From: an uncultured Gammaproteobacteria bacterium
GTDB taxonomy: Bacteria > Pseudomonadota > Gammaproteobacteria > HK1
Length of the DNA stretch: 64,000 bases
Direction of reading: 5' to 3'
Assembly: GCA_947258715.1 (NCBI GenBank)
Contig: CAMYJH010000018.1
Span: 1-64,000, forward strand
The translations under genes and the position numbers were made by a program. This document shows, in pieces, positions 46,237 through 54,110 of the stretch. A model generated the notes under the pieces. The model worked only from the letters and a program-made list of their open reading frames with translations, had not been told where the DNA came from and made no database searches. The stretch's first letter is position 1; every line of letters starts with the position of its first letter.

Positions 46237-47043
46237 TCAATTTTTCACAATATCAATTGCGAACAGCTTCGGCCACAGTTTCCCGGTGACCAGAAAACGA
46301 CGCTTGGAGGGTTCGAAGGCAATTCCGTTCAATACCCCGGCGCCGGGCGCGCCGTTTGCGCGCAAAGCGTGCATCTCGATCCAAGCCACCACCTGGCCGC
46401 TGAGCGGATCGATTTTTGCGATTCGATCCTCCCCCAAGACGTTGGCATAGACAAACCCCTCGACGAACTCGAGCTCGTTCAGCCGGTTCACCGGTCCATG
46501 GGCGTCGCGAACCTCGACCTTGCCGACAATTCCGAAGGTATCCGGGTCCAGCCGATAGAGCCGCGTGCTGCCGTCGCTCATGAGCAGCCAGGCGCCGTCA
46601 TACGCGAGTCCCCACCCCTCGGTGGGATAGTGAAAGCTCCCGATCAACTCGAGGCTTTCGGGGTCGTAGACGAACCCGGTGCCTTCGCGCCAGGTGATCT
46701 GCACCAGGCGATCGCCGGCGACGGTGAGTCCCTCGCCGAAATAGCGCTCCGACAGCGCCCGCTGCGCCACCACCCTTCCAGTCTCCAGATCCACCTTGCG
46801 GATGGAGGACGCGCCATAGAGGCCGGTGCTCTCGTAGAGAAAGCCACGGTAATAAACCAGACCCTGGGTAAAGGCTTTCGGGTCGTGCGCGTACTCCGAG
46901 ATCACCCGGAAGCCGTAGCTTAGGGTCGGGTTGTCGGCAGCGCTCCCGGCGGTGCACGCGATAGCCAGTAACGCCAACAATCCCGATGCAACACTGGCTC
47001 TTACGGAAGGGCCGCTGCTGTTTTCAGCCGATTTCGTCGTCAC
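46237..47043 (-). CDS. Glutaminyl-peptide cyclotransferase (beta-propeller QC)
   Basis: Protein of 268 residues. An N-terminal hydrophobic segment (SGLLALLAIACTAGSA) suggests export, possibly as a lipoprotein through the Cys. The body is a five-bladed propeller with FTQGLVYYRGFLYESTGLYG, RYFGEGLTV, GWGLAYDGAWLLMSDGS and LNELEFVEGFVYANV, which is the plant/bacterial QC pattern. It forms N-terminal pyroglutamate on exported peptides or proteins. It reads in the same direction as the Anbu operon but is 106 bases upstream. Confidence 0.9.
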   Translation of the reverse strand: MTTKSAENSSGPSVRASVASGLLALLAIACTAGSAADNPTLSYGFRVISEYAHDPKAFTQGLVYYRGFLYESTGLYGASSIRKVDLETGRVVAQRALSERYFGEGLTVAGDRLVQITWREGTGFVYDPESLELIGSFHYPTEGWGLAYDGAWLLMSDGSTRLYRLDPDTFGIVGKVEVRDAHGPVNRLNELEFVEGFVYANVLGEDRIAKIDPLSGQVVAWIEMHALRANGAPGAGVLNGIAFEPSKRRFLVTGKLWPKLFAIDIVKN

Positions 47044-47054
47044 TCGATAACCTG

Positions 47055-47483
47055 CTAAAGCGGCTTGCCCAAACTGACCCGCTGCTCGACCGCGTATCCG
47101 AGCCGCTGATAGAACGCGACCACAGCCTCGTTGCCGTCGCGCACCTGCAGATTGACCTTAGGGCAACCGAGATCGGAAAGCGCTGATTCCAGCCGCGCCA
47201 TGAGCCTGGCGCCAAGGCCCCTGCGCCTGAGGTCCGGCCTGATCGCGAGCGCGTAGATCCATCCGCGGTGGCCGTCGTAGCCGCCCATAGCGGTTCCCGC
47301 CAGAGCGCCGTTTTCCATCGCAACCAGAAACAAATCACGCTGCACGGCGCGCTTCTTGGCCATCACCAGTGAGGGCTCATTCCACGGCGGGTCGTTGGGA
47401 AACACCTGCTTCCACAGCGCCGCCACCGCTTCTTCATCGGCGTCCTCGAAGGGACGGATATCAATGGCGCTCGAGTGGCTCAT
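47055..47483 (-). CDS. ypeA: GNAT acetyltransferase, YpeA-like
   Basis: Protein of 142 residues. Acetyl-CoA loop RPDLRRRGLGARLMARLE and the family blocks VMAKKRAVQRDLFLVA, GTAMGGYDGHRGWIYAL and YQRLGYAVEQRVSLGKPL match YpeA of enterobacteria. Substrate unknown. It overlaps the FMN reductase gene by ATGA and probably shares its transcript. Confidence 0.88.
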   Translation of the reverse strand: MSHSSAIDIRPFEDADEEAVAALWKQVFPNDPPWNEPSLVMAKKRAVQRDLFLVAMENGALAGTAMGGYDGHRGWIYALAIRPDLRRRGLGARLMARLESALSDLGCPKVNLQVRDGNEAVVAFYQRLGYAVEQRVSLGKPL

Positions 47484-48061
47484 CTACGGATCTTCAAAAT
47501 CATCGTGTTAAGGCGAGCACCCAGGTCCGCGATTTGCTTGCTCCGGCTATCGTCCTTTAGGTCTCCGTCGTCAGCGAAAGCTTCGCTCGCGGACGGCACC
47601 GCCACCTGTTCCGGAAGCACGATACAACCGATGTTGCCGAGAATGGCGCGCACGTGCACCAGTCCGCGCAGTCCCCCGAGCCCCCCCGGCGAAGCGCTCA
47701 TAAGAGAAACAACTTTGCCTTTGAAACATTGCAGCGGTTTCTCGCCCTCGGCCTGACGTGAGGTCCAATCTATGGTGTTCTTCAGCACGCCGCTGATGGA
47801 GCTGTTGTACTCCGGGCAGGAGATGAGAAACCCGTCATGGGCGTGCATCAGTCTTTTGAACTTCAAACCGTTCTCCGGGATGCCTTTTTCATTCTCGAGA
47901 TCACCATCGTAAAGCGGCATCGGATAATCAGCGAGATCTATCAGAGTCACTTCGGCCCCGGCCGCTTCCGCACCTTTTACGGCTAGGCGGATGAGTTTCT
48001 TGTTCCATGACTCGCGCCGAGTGCTGCCGGCGAAGGCCAGAATACTGGCTTTTTCAGACAT
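47480..48061 (-). CDS. NAD(P)H-dependent FMN reductase
   Basis: Protein of 193 residues with a flavodoxin-like fold. It shows ILAFAGSTRRESWNKKLIRLA (FMN phosphate loop), PMPLYDGDLE and DGFLISCPEYNSSISGVLKNTIDW, the signature of the SsuE/ArsH-like reductase family. It reduces FMN or quinones/azo compounds with NAD(P)H. It is translationally coupled to the YpeA-like acetyltransferase downstream. Confidence 0.9.
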   Translation of the reverse strand: MSEKASILAFAGSTRRESWNKKLIRLAVKGAEAAGAEVTLIDLADYPMPLYDGDLENEKGIPENGLKFKRLMHAHDGFLISCPEYNSSISGVLKNTIDWTSRQAEGEKPLQCFKGKVVSLMSASPGGLGGLRGLVHVRAILGNIGCIVLPEQVAVPSASEAFADDGDLKDDSRSKQIADLGARLNTMILKIRR

Positions 48062-48109
48062 TGGATCTCCTTGATTCGAACGAACGACTTTCGAAACTCG
48101 GTACAGAAG

Positions 48110-49249
48110 CTAGCGCGCGACGTCCAGAGCTTTCAACAGTCGCTCGACGTCCGTTTCATGGTTGAAAAGGTGCAGGGATACGCGCAGCTTACCGCCTCGA
48201 ATGGAAACGAAAATTCGCTTTTGCTCCAGGTATTCTCTGATCCGTTCGGGGTCACCAACCGGAACCATGGTGATCCCGGAGCGCCGATCTCTCGCCCGCG
48301 GCGAGTCGATAGCCAGCCCCCGCTGATCGAGGCCGGCGTGCAGCTGATCGACGAGCGTATGGATCCGCTCCGCGATGCGATCGATGCCCACCTCGGTGGT
48401 GACCTCCAGCGCACCGCCCAGGGTGAACACCCCGGGCACCGGCGGGTGACCGAGCTCCAACGCCCGGGCGTCGCCGCTGAACGCAGGCGCCTGGCACTCG
48501 AGATCGTAAGGAGACTCGGCGCTTCGCCAGCCGGCGAGCGGCGGCGCCTTCCAAGCGCGCAGCTCCGGCGAAATGTAGAGCCCTGCCACGCCATAACCGG
48601 CGCAGGCCCACTTGTAGCCACTGAACACCAGCACCGCGGGCTTTATCTTGTGGACGTCGAGAGGAAAAGCGCCGAAGCTCTGGGTAGCGTCACACACGAA
48701 CATGACTCCCCGTTGCCGGCAAAGCGCGCTCAGGGCTTCCAGGTCGAGGCGCGCACCGCTCGCGTACTGCACGTGGCTCAAGGCCAGCACGCGGGTTTCT
48801 TTGCTTATTGCTGCCTCGACGGCTTCTGGCGTCAGGGCGCCGTCTCCGGCGTCTTCCACGAATCGCACTCGACGGTCCCTGACGATCCACGGCATGGTTA
48901 CCGAGGGGAACTCGCGCGCACCGGTCAGCACTTCGCCGGGCGGCGCCAGCTCGGCGGCGACATTGAGCGCCGCCGAAGCGTTGCCGAGAAAGGCAACGTC
49001 CTCAGGCGAGGCGCCGAGAAAACGCGCCACCTGCCCGCGGATGCTTTCGACTCGTTGCCGCCAGTCCGGCCAGCCGAGATCGCCTTGGTCGTAAACCGCC
49101 CGGTAATAGCTTTGCGCGGCCTCGTATGCGGCATCCGAGAGCGGTCCGCCGCCGGCCGTGTTGAGATAGACGCAGCGAACCGCGGCCGGGAAGCGCGAAC
49201 GCACCGCCTCCCAGTTCACGGCAGAATTCAGTTCGGCCGTAGCGCTCAT
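48110..49249 (-). CDS. Class V aminotransferase (cysteine desulfurase-like)
   Basis: Protein of 379 residues, PLP-dependent. VYLNTAGGGPLSDAAYEA opens the domain; LSHVQYASGARLDLEAL, FVCDATQSFGAFPLD (Asp to PLP nitrogen) and FSGYKWACAGYGVAGLYI (PLP lysine) are intact. It lacks an obvious catalytic Cys loop, so it may act as a lyase or epimerase of this fold and not a desulfurase. It overlaps the SelW-like gene upstream (ATGA). Confidence 0.88.
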   Translation of the reverse strand: MSATAELNSAVNWEAVRSRFPAAVRCVYLNTAGGGPLSDAAYEAAQSYYRAVYDQGDLGWPDWRQRVESIRGQVARFLGASPEDVAFLGNASAALNVAAELAPPGEVLTGAREFPSVTMPWIVRDRRVRFVEDAGDGALTPEAVEAAISKETRVLALSHVQYASGARLDLEALSALCRQRGVMFVCDATQSFGAFPLDVHKIKPAVLVFSGYKWACAGYGVAGLYISPELRAWKAPPLAGWRSAESPYDLECQAPAFSGDARALELGHPPVPGVFTLGGALEVTTEVGIDRIAERIHTLVDQLHAGLDQRGLAIDSPRARDRRSGITMVPVGDPERIREYLEQKRIFVSIRGGKLRVSLHLFNHETDVERLLKALDVAR

Positions 49250-49536
49250 CTATCTACGTGTCCCCGATCGCGCCCGGGCGCGATCTGATCCCGAAGCTGC
49301 TGCTTCAGCACCTTGATTTCGGGAAAGCCACCGTCGGCTTTTCTCGACCAGATGCGCTTAGCATCCACCCGTATCTCGAATACGGCGTCACTACCAGGCT
49401 TCAGCGTCACCGACCCGAGCTCCGACTCGAAAGAGCTGAGCAGCTCCTGGGCGAACAAGGCGGCGCGTAGCATCCAGCGACAGCCGATACGGTACTCGAT
49501 CTCGGCGCCGGGTTTGGCTTGCATCTCTGTATTCAT
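49246..49536 (-). CDS. Rdx/SelT-SelW-SelH family protein lacking the first redox cysteine
   Basis: Protein of 96 residues with the family core IEYRIGCRWMLRAALFAQELLSSF and GSDAVFEIRVD. Family members carry Cx(2)C or Cx(2)U at the start of the core (YCxxCRW); here it is YRIGCRW, so only the second cysteine remains. A thioredoxin-like redox role by a dithiol is thus unlikely; a single-cysteine mechanism or loss of activity is possible. Coupled to the aminotransferase gene. Confidence 0.8.
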   Translation of the reverse strand: MNTEMQAKPGAEIEYRIGCRWMLRAALFAQELLSSFESELGSVTLKPGSDAVFEIRVDAKRIWSRKADGGFPEIKVLKQQLRDQIAPGRDRGHVDR

Positions 49537-49609
49537 CAATCAGGCGCCCGTTACAACGCGCGCTCGAAAGTCAAAGCCTTCCCCAGCCATAGTCAGCGCG
49601 AAACGAGAT

Positions 49610-49975
49610 TCAGCAGGTGGAGTGAAACAATCCACCGACGGGGACGTGGGCGGCCAGCGCGTTGTAGCGCTCGACCGCGGCGCGCGTTTCCTCCACGTAT
49701 ACGGTAACGCCTTTGGCTTTGAGAAGTGCCAGCGTCTCGGGGCGGGTCTGAAGCGCAAGCAGCATGCCGCGGCTCAAGACGATCACTTCGCTACCTCTGG
49801 CCAACAGCTCTTGAACGTCCTCAGGCTGAATGCCGGGAACGTGGCGGGTTCCGGTCTCGGTCCAGTCCCATGGCCGCCCGCCGCCGGGATAGAGCTTGAA
49901 GTCTTTGCCCACACCCAAGCCCTCCACTTCCATCTGACCCCAGGCAATCCGCGTGATTCTCGGTGAGCTCATCAT
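49610..49975 (-). CDS. Mth938-like (DUF498/NDUFAF3-type) domain protein
   Basis: Protein of 121 residues. Pattern: ITRIAWGQMEVEGLGVGKDFKLYPGGGRPWDWTETGTRHVPGIQPEDVQEL, then EVIVLSRGMLLALQTRPETLALLKAKGVTVYVEETRAAVERYNAL. This is the Mth938 fold, related to mitochondrial complex I assembly factor NDUFAF3; bacterial function unknown. Two ATGs stand in a row at the start (49975 and 49972); GGAG precedes them. Confidence 0.85.
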   Translation of the reverse strand: MMSSPRITRIAWGQMEVEGLGVGKDFKLYPGGGRPWDWTETGTRHVPGIQPEDVQELLARGSEVIVLSRGMLLALQTRPETLALLKAKGVTVYVEETRAAVERYNALAAHVPVGGLFHSTC

Positions 49976-50000
49976 GCCGATATACGTCTCCTTTCGCGCC

Positions 50001-50213
50001 TCAACCCTCGATTTTGCTCAGGATCCGACTCGGGTTGTCGCCGTCGCGGTAGTACTCGATGCGCCGATTCATATCCTCGTAGACGGCGTCACGCTCTTCC
50101 TCGCTATCGAACCACCGAAGCGCTTCCCAGTCCTCGCCAAGCAAATGTGGCGCCCGCATGGGGTCTGTAGTCGGCAGGGTGACGCGAATGCCATATTGCT
50201 TTGCCTCAGCCAA
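50001..50213 (-). CDS. Conserved small protein, unknown
   Basis: Protein of 70 residues, rich in charged and aromatic residues (PHLLGEDWEALRWFDSEEERDAVYEDMNRRIEYYRDGDNPSRILSKI, of which the WFDSEEERDAVYEDM part is most distinctive). No membrane segment. ATG with GAAGGAGAG upstream. It lies 25 bases before the Mth938-like gene and probably shares its transcript. Confidence 0.7.
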   Translation of the reverse strand: MAEAKQYGIRVTLPTTDPMRAPHLLGEDWEALRWFDSEEERDAVYEDMNRRIEYYRDGDNPSRILSKIEG

Positions 50214-50660
50214 CTGTCTCTCTCCTTCAAAGATCAGGTTTAAAACTTAAGCATCCGTGGCGGCGCGGTCAATCTCTCCCGTGCTACCGCAAGCTCGCCG
50301 AAACGGTTGAATCTCGCGGGCCGGGAGTTCGGGCCCAAAAAAAGGAATTTTGGATGTGAGCTCGCAGCCAGAGCCTGTGATGTGGACCTGCTGCGCCAGC
50401 TTAACACCCTCGCCACCGTATAAAGTACCAATCCCGGCTCGATGACCCCGCTGAACACGCCGGCGTTGAAGTCGGCTTTGCATAAGATATTCGGACGCTT
50501 GCCGGCCATGTCAATGCGCCGATTGTCACCCGTAGATCCGTTCCAGATCCGCGATCTCTGCCGCTCAGCGCCGCCCCGCATCTCTGACGCGGTCCTTCTG
50601 CAGATCTCAACGGTGGCGCTCATGCTTTCGCTTCGTAACTTCGTACTTGAGTCTTGTTTC
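50214..50660. other. Gap without a recognised gene
   Basis: A 447-base gap between the small gene at 50001 and the DUF488 gene. Open frames exist on the minus strand (for example one starting MSATVEICRRTASEMRG near 50623), but a plausible C-terminal segment AEIADLERIYG lies in another frame, which could mean a frameshifted remnant. Nothing is assigned. Confidence 0.35.
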
Positions 50661-51035
50661 TTAGTCTTTCCGCATTGCCTTCTGCAGATACTCGCCGAGC
50701 GCGACGGCGTTATTGTGCTGTTCGTCGCGCGCGCCATAGAGCAACGTCACCTCTCCGTTTCGAAGCCTGTCGCACAGCACGGTAACAGTTTCCGGCATCG
50801 CATCGAGCTCTTCGAAGTAACGTCGCCTGAACGCATCCCAGCGCCTCGGGGCGTGGTCGAACCACTTGCGCAGCCCCGTCGAGGGCGCAATTTCTTTCAG
50901 CCACAGATCGATTTCCGCCGCCTGCTTAGATAACCCCCGCGGCCAAACGCGATCCACCAGCACGCGGCAGCCATCGCTGGCATCGGGCTGATGGTAAATC
51001 CGCTTCAGCCTCGGCTTGCGAATTCGGGTCTCCAT
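50661..51035 (-). CDS. DUF488 family protein
   Basis: Protein of 124 residues: RIYHQPDASDGCRVLVDRVWPRGLSKQ, LWLKEIAPSTGLRKWFDHAPRRWDAFRRRYFEEL and VTLLYGARDEQHNNAVALGEYL (each longer than quoted cores such as VDRVWPRG and LLYGARD). The family is cytoplasmic with unknown function. Length and order are normal. It lies 27 bases downstream of marC-like gene in the same direction. Confidence 0.88.
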   Translation of the reverse strand: METRIRKPRLKRIYHQPDASDGCRVLVDRVWPRGLSKQAAEIDLWLKEIAPSTGLRKWFDHAPRRWDAFRRRYFEELDAMPETVTVLCDRLRNGEVTLLYGARDEQHNNAVALGEYLQKAMRKD

Positions 51036-51062
51036 ACTGATTCCCTGGTGCCTATCCGCCCG

Positions 51063-51710
51063 CTAATGCCGCGTTGGCGATTCGGGAAGCAATCCGCTCT
51101 CGGCGATGCCGTCGAACAAGAACTGCACTGCCAGGGCGCAGAGCAGCACGCCGAACACGCGCGTGACCACTTGCAGCCCGGTCACCCCCAGCAGCTTTTG
51201 CACCTGGGTTGCCGCGAGAAGGGCTAAGAAAGTCAGCAGCACGACGCTGAGCATGACCATCAGCACCACCGTCTGGTGCGCCAGATCGCCTTGCGCGTTG
51301 GCCACCAGCAGGATGGCCGCGCCCATGGCGCCCGGACCCGCAATCAGGGGCGTCGCCAGAGGAAACACCGAGATGTCTGCTTTCAGCCGCGCCTCCGCGG
51401 ACTCGGCCGCGGTGGTGGAGACACCACCGGAGCTTCGCGCGAACACCATGTCGATACCGATGAGCAAAAGCAAAATGCCGCCGGCGGTGCGAAGGGCAGC
51501 GAGTGAAATGCCGAGGTGTGACAACAGCGTTTCGCCGATCAGCGCAAATACGAGCAAAATACCCGCGGCGATGGCTGTCCCCTTGACCGCCATGTGGCGG
51601 CGGTGCTCGGGCGTGGCGCTGGAGGTGAGCGCGGCGAACATCGCCGCCACGTCGATGGGACCGATGGTGGCAAAGAAAGTGGCGAAGGCAACGGCGGCGG
51701 TTTTGAACAT
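51063..51710 (-). CDS. MarC family membrane protein
   Basis: Protein of 215 residues with six hydrophobic helices. Family marks: FATFFATIGPIDVAAMFAALT near the start, RTAGGILLLLIGIDMVF and FPLATPLIAGPGAMGAAIL. The name comes from the marRAB region, but antibiotic resistance is not established; function is unknown. It is followed by the DUF488 gene. Confidence 0.9.
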   Translation of the reverse strand: MFKTAAVAFATFFATIGPIDVAAMFAALTSSATPEHRRHMAVKGTAIAAGILLVFALIGETLLSHLGISLAALRTAGGILLLLIGIDMVFARSSGGVSTTAAESAEARLKADISVFPLATPLIAGPGAMGAAILLVANAQGDLAHQTVVLMVMLSVVLLTFLALLAATQVQKLLGVTGLQVVTRVFGVLLCALAVQFLFDGIAESGLLPESPTRH

Positions 51711-51811
51711 GTCGGCGGAGGTCGTGGAAGGGGCGGACCCCTTATATCAGGATCCGCCAGCGGAGGGGAAATTCGCCTGCCGGGGACAACGAAATCGGAT
51801 ACGGAAGGCTA

Positions 51812-52798
51812 CTAAAAGTCCAGCGCTGGCTCGCCCATTTTGGCGATTTGTTCATTCAAATCGCTTACGTGTCCTTCCCAATAGGATGGCGTGCCGAACC
51901 AGGGAAAGGCCTTGGGGAACGCCGGGTCCGACCAGCGTCTGGCGATCCAGGCGGCGTGGTGCATGATGCGCAAGGCGCGCAAGGCCTCGACCAGCGCAAG
52001 CTCTCGAGCACCGAACTCGAAAAAGGTGCGGTAGCCGGCGAGAAAATCCGAAAGCTGAAGCCGCATTTCGTCGCTGCTCCCAGCCAGCAGCATCCACAGA
52101 TCCTGCACCGCCGGTCCGAAACGGCAGTCGTCCAGGTCGACAATGGCGGGACCGGCCGACGACCACAGGATGTTGCCGCGGTGAAGATCGCCATGAAGTC
52201 GAATCCGCCGCACCTGCGGCATATCCTGAAATTTCTCGCGCACGTGCTGAAGCAGAACATCGGTCGCCTGTTGGTAAAGCGTGTCCGTGCCCGGCGGCAG
52301 GAAATCGTTCTGCAGCAGAAACCGGGCCGATGCTTCTCCGTAACTTGTGACGTCGATGGCAGGCCGATGCTCGAAGCCGCGTAGCGAGCCGATAGCGTGC
52401 ATGCGGCCGATGAAGCGGCCGAGCTGACGGCGATCCTCCGCCTCCTGCAGCTCCGGCCAGTAGCCGCCCCGGGAGGAATAGAGCGCGTAACGAAAACCCG
52501 CGTGCTCAACCAGGGTGCGCCCTTCGCCGTCCCGAAGCGGAGGTACCACCGGGATCTCGTGCTCGGCGAACTCGAGAGAAAACGCGTGCTCTTCGAGGAT
52601 GGCTTCGTTGGACCATCGACCGGGGCGGTAGAACTTGGCCACCACGGAGGGACCGTCCTCCACCCCGATCTGGTAGACGCGGTTTTCGAAGCTGTTGAGC
52701 GCGAGCAGATGGCCGTCGCACTGCACGCCAAAGCGCTCCGCCGCCTCGAGAATGACAGCCGGCTCGAGGCCCTCGAACGGTCGCTCGTCGGTGCTCAT
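51812..52798 (-). CDS. srkA: Stress response kinase SrkA (YihE/RdoA)
   Basis: Protein of 328 residues, a Ser/Thr kinase of aminoglycoside-phosphotransferase fold. LNSFENRVYQIGVEDGPSVVAKFYRPGRWS holds the ATP lysine; catalytic loop IRLHGDLHRGNILW and metal-binding IVDLDDCRFGPAVQDLWMLLAG follow. In E. coli it counters MazEF-linked death and envelope stress. ATG at 52798 is used; the frame opens eight codons upstream. C-terminal WFGTPSYWEGHVSDLNEQIAKM is typical. Confidence 0.93.
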   Translation of the reverse strand: MSTDERPFEGLEPAVILEAAERFGVQCDGHLLALNSFENRVYQIGVEDGPSVVAKFYRPGRWSNEAILEEHAFSLEFAEHEIPVVPPLRDGEGRTLVEHAGFRYALYSSRGGYWPELQEAEDRRQLGRFIGRMHAIGSLRGFEHRPAIDVTSYGEASARFLLQNDFLPPGTDTLYQQATDVLLQHVREKFQDMPQVRRIRLHGDLHRGNILWSSAGPAIVDLDDCRFGPAVQDLWMLLAGSSDEMRLQLSDFLAGYRTFFEFGARELALVEALRALRIMHHAAWIARRWSDPAFPKAFPWFGTPSYWEGHVSDLNEQIAKMGEPALDF

Positions 52799-52873
52799 GA
52801 GGTCAACGATCGAGGCGGGCACTGCATCGATATGACAATGACGGCAGCCGTGGTGTCTGCCCGTCCGAGCGAA

Positions 52874-53362
52874 TCAACTGGTGAGGCCCAGTCGCTGGTG
52901 CCACTCGGCGATGGACTCATCCGGATACTCGTCGAACTGCCTGTCCGACGGGTTCACGGATGGAGACACCCAGGAGGCCTTCGAGCCCAGCATCAGATGG
53001 GTACGCTCCGGCGGTTCGGGCAGCGGCGTGTCGATGGCCGAAGCAAATGGATGCACCAGCTCCGGCCAGCGCGGATCCCAGACCCACAGCGCGCTGCCGC
53101 AGTGCCCGCAAAAGTGTCGCCGCGCCGGGCTCAAAGCCGCTTCGCCGCTTTTCAGATCCACCTGCTTTACCTGGTAGACATTCAAATTTTCCTTACCCTC
53201 GATCTCGAGCGTGGCGTAATCCCCGCCCAGGTTGATGCCGTATCCGCCGCTGCCGGCGGTTTTGCGGCAAATGGAGCAATAGCAGAGATTAAAGGGATAC
53301 GGGTGCGCGGATTCAAGGGTGAACCTGACTTTCTTGCAGTGGCACGAACCTTCGAGTCGCAT
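52874..53362 (-). CDS. GFA family protein (glutathione-dependent formaldehyde-activating enzyme family)
   Basis: Protein of 162 residues with the zinc pattern MRLEGSCHCKKVRF, LCYCSICRKTAGSGGYG and FCGHCGSALWVWDPRWPELVH, i.e. the CxC, CxxC and CxxC sites of the GFA fold. Enzyme activity in this family is mostly unproven. ATG at 53362 was chosen to fit the family start. A second, broken GFA-family gene lies at 55765-56001. Confidence 0.9.
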   Translation of the reverse strand: MRLEGSCHCKKVRFTLESAHPYPFNLCYCSICRKTAGSGGYGINLGGDYATLEIEGKENLNVYQVKQVDLKSGEAALSPARRHFCGHCGSALWVWDPRWPELVHPFASAIDTPLPEPPERTHLMLGSKASWVSPSVNPSDRQFDEYPDESIAEWHQRLGLTS

Positions 53363-54110
53363 GGTTTCCTCCCATTCGGCCCAGACCAAGCATCTATTGC
53401 ACGAGCCGGGAATGCACTACGCTGATACCGGGGAAAAGCGGCGCCGATCAATTTCGCCGCAACGCTTATTCGCGAGCGTTGTCGGTTGCCAGTCAACGTT
53501 GCGCCATTGACATGCGAACGGCTTACGCCCCAACCCGGAGTGGCTCCGCGTAACATAGACAAGTATCGCCACAGCGCATCCTCTACGCCCAACTTCATCT
53601 CCCGTGCACGGAGAGCAGAATGCACTTTGGTGGCGTCAGCGGCAAGAAATATTCAGCCCACTTTAAACGTGGCGCCCCGCCCTCCGGCCTCGGACTCCGC
53701 TAGCGAGCACCGTCGTTGAGGTGGGACTTCTCGATGTATTCCAGCGCACGCGCGTCGGTACCGAGGTCTTCGAGCCGAAATCGAAGGGTCCAGTCTTGAA
53801 TCGATCATGCGCGCTGGCCTTCCAAGCCCGATCAGCTCAAGTGCCGCAACAAAAAAAGAACCGGTAGCCATTCGACCACCGGTCCGTTTCGATATTGCAG
53901 GATTTAAGAAAGCCGTCGCGGGCAGGCCCAGCCCATCAGTCGCCTCGACCAAGGATGGTTGGGACAGGTGAGCAACAGACTTGCAGCAAGCTCACACAGG
54001 ATTTTATCGTCCGATCGTTTCAGGCTCGGTACTCATGATATCCACGAGGGAAGGATCACCCTCGAGAGAGCGACGCGGTCCTCGTTTGATGAACGACGGC
54101 AAGCTCCCGA
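53363..54110. other. Gap with decayed coding remnant
   Basis: About 750 bases without an intact gene. On the minus strand a short frame ends ...FRLEDLGTDARALEYIEKSH plus LNDGAR at 53700, bounded upstream by an in-frame stop near 53818; it looks like the end of a lost gene. A terminator hairpin lies at 53850-53884. Other open frames look random. Confidence 0.35.
53850..53884 (-). terminator. Rho-independent terminator on the minus strand
   Basis: Read on the minus strand: ACCGGTGG pairs with CTACCGGT (one wobble) around a short loop, followed by TTCTTTTTTT. It would stop transcripts coming from the coiled-coil/beta-helix gene that ends at 54111. Confidence 0.65.

Noticed and set aside
50240-50737. 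165-codon minus-strand frame before the DUF488 gene
   Set aside because: Overlaps the real DUF488 gene in another frame; no recognisable domain and mixed coding signals between frames.
53182-53625. 147-codon minus-strand frame overlapping the GFA gene
   Set aside because: It is in another frame of the GFA gene and beyond its start, with Arg/Ser-rich shadow composition.
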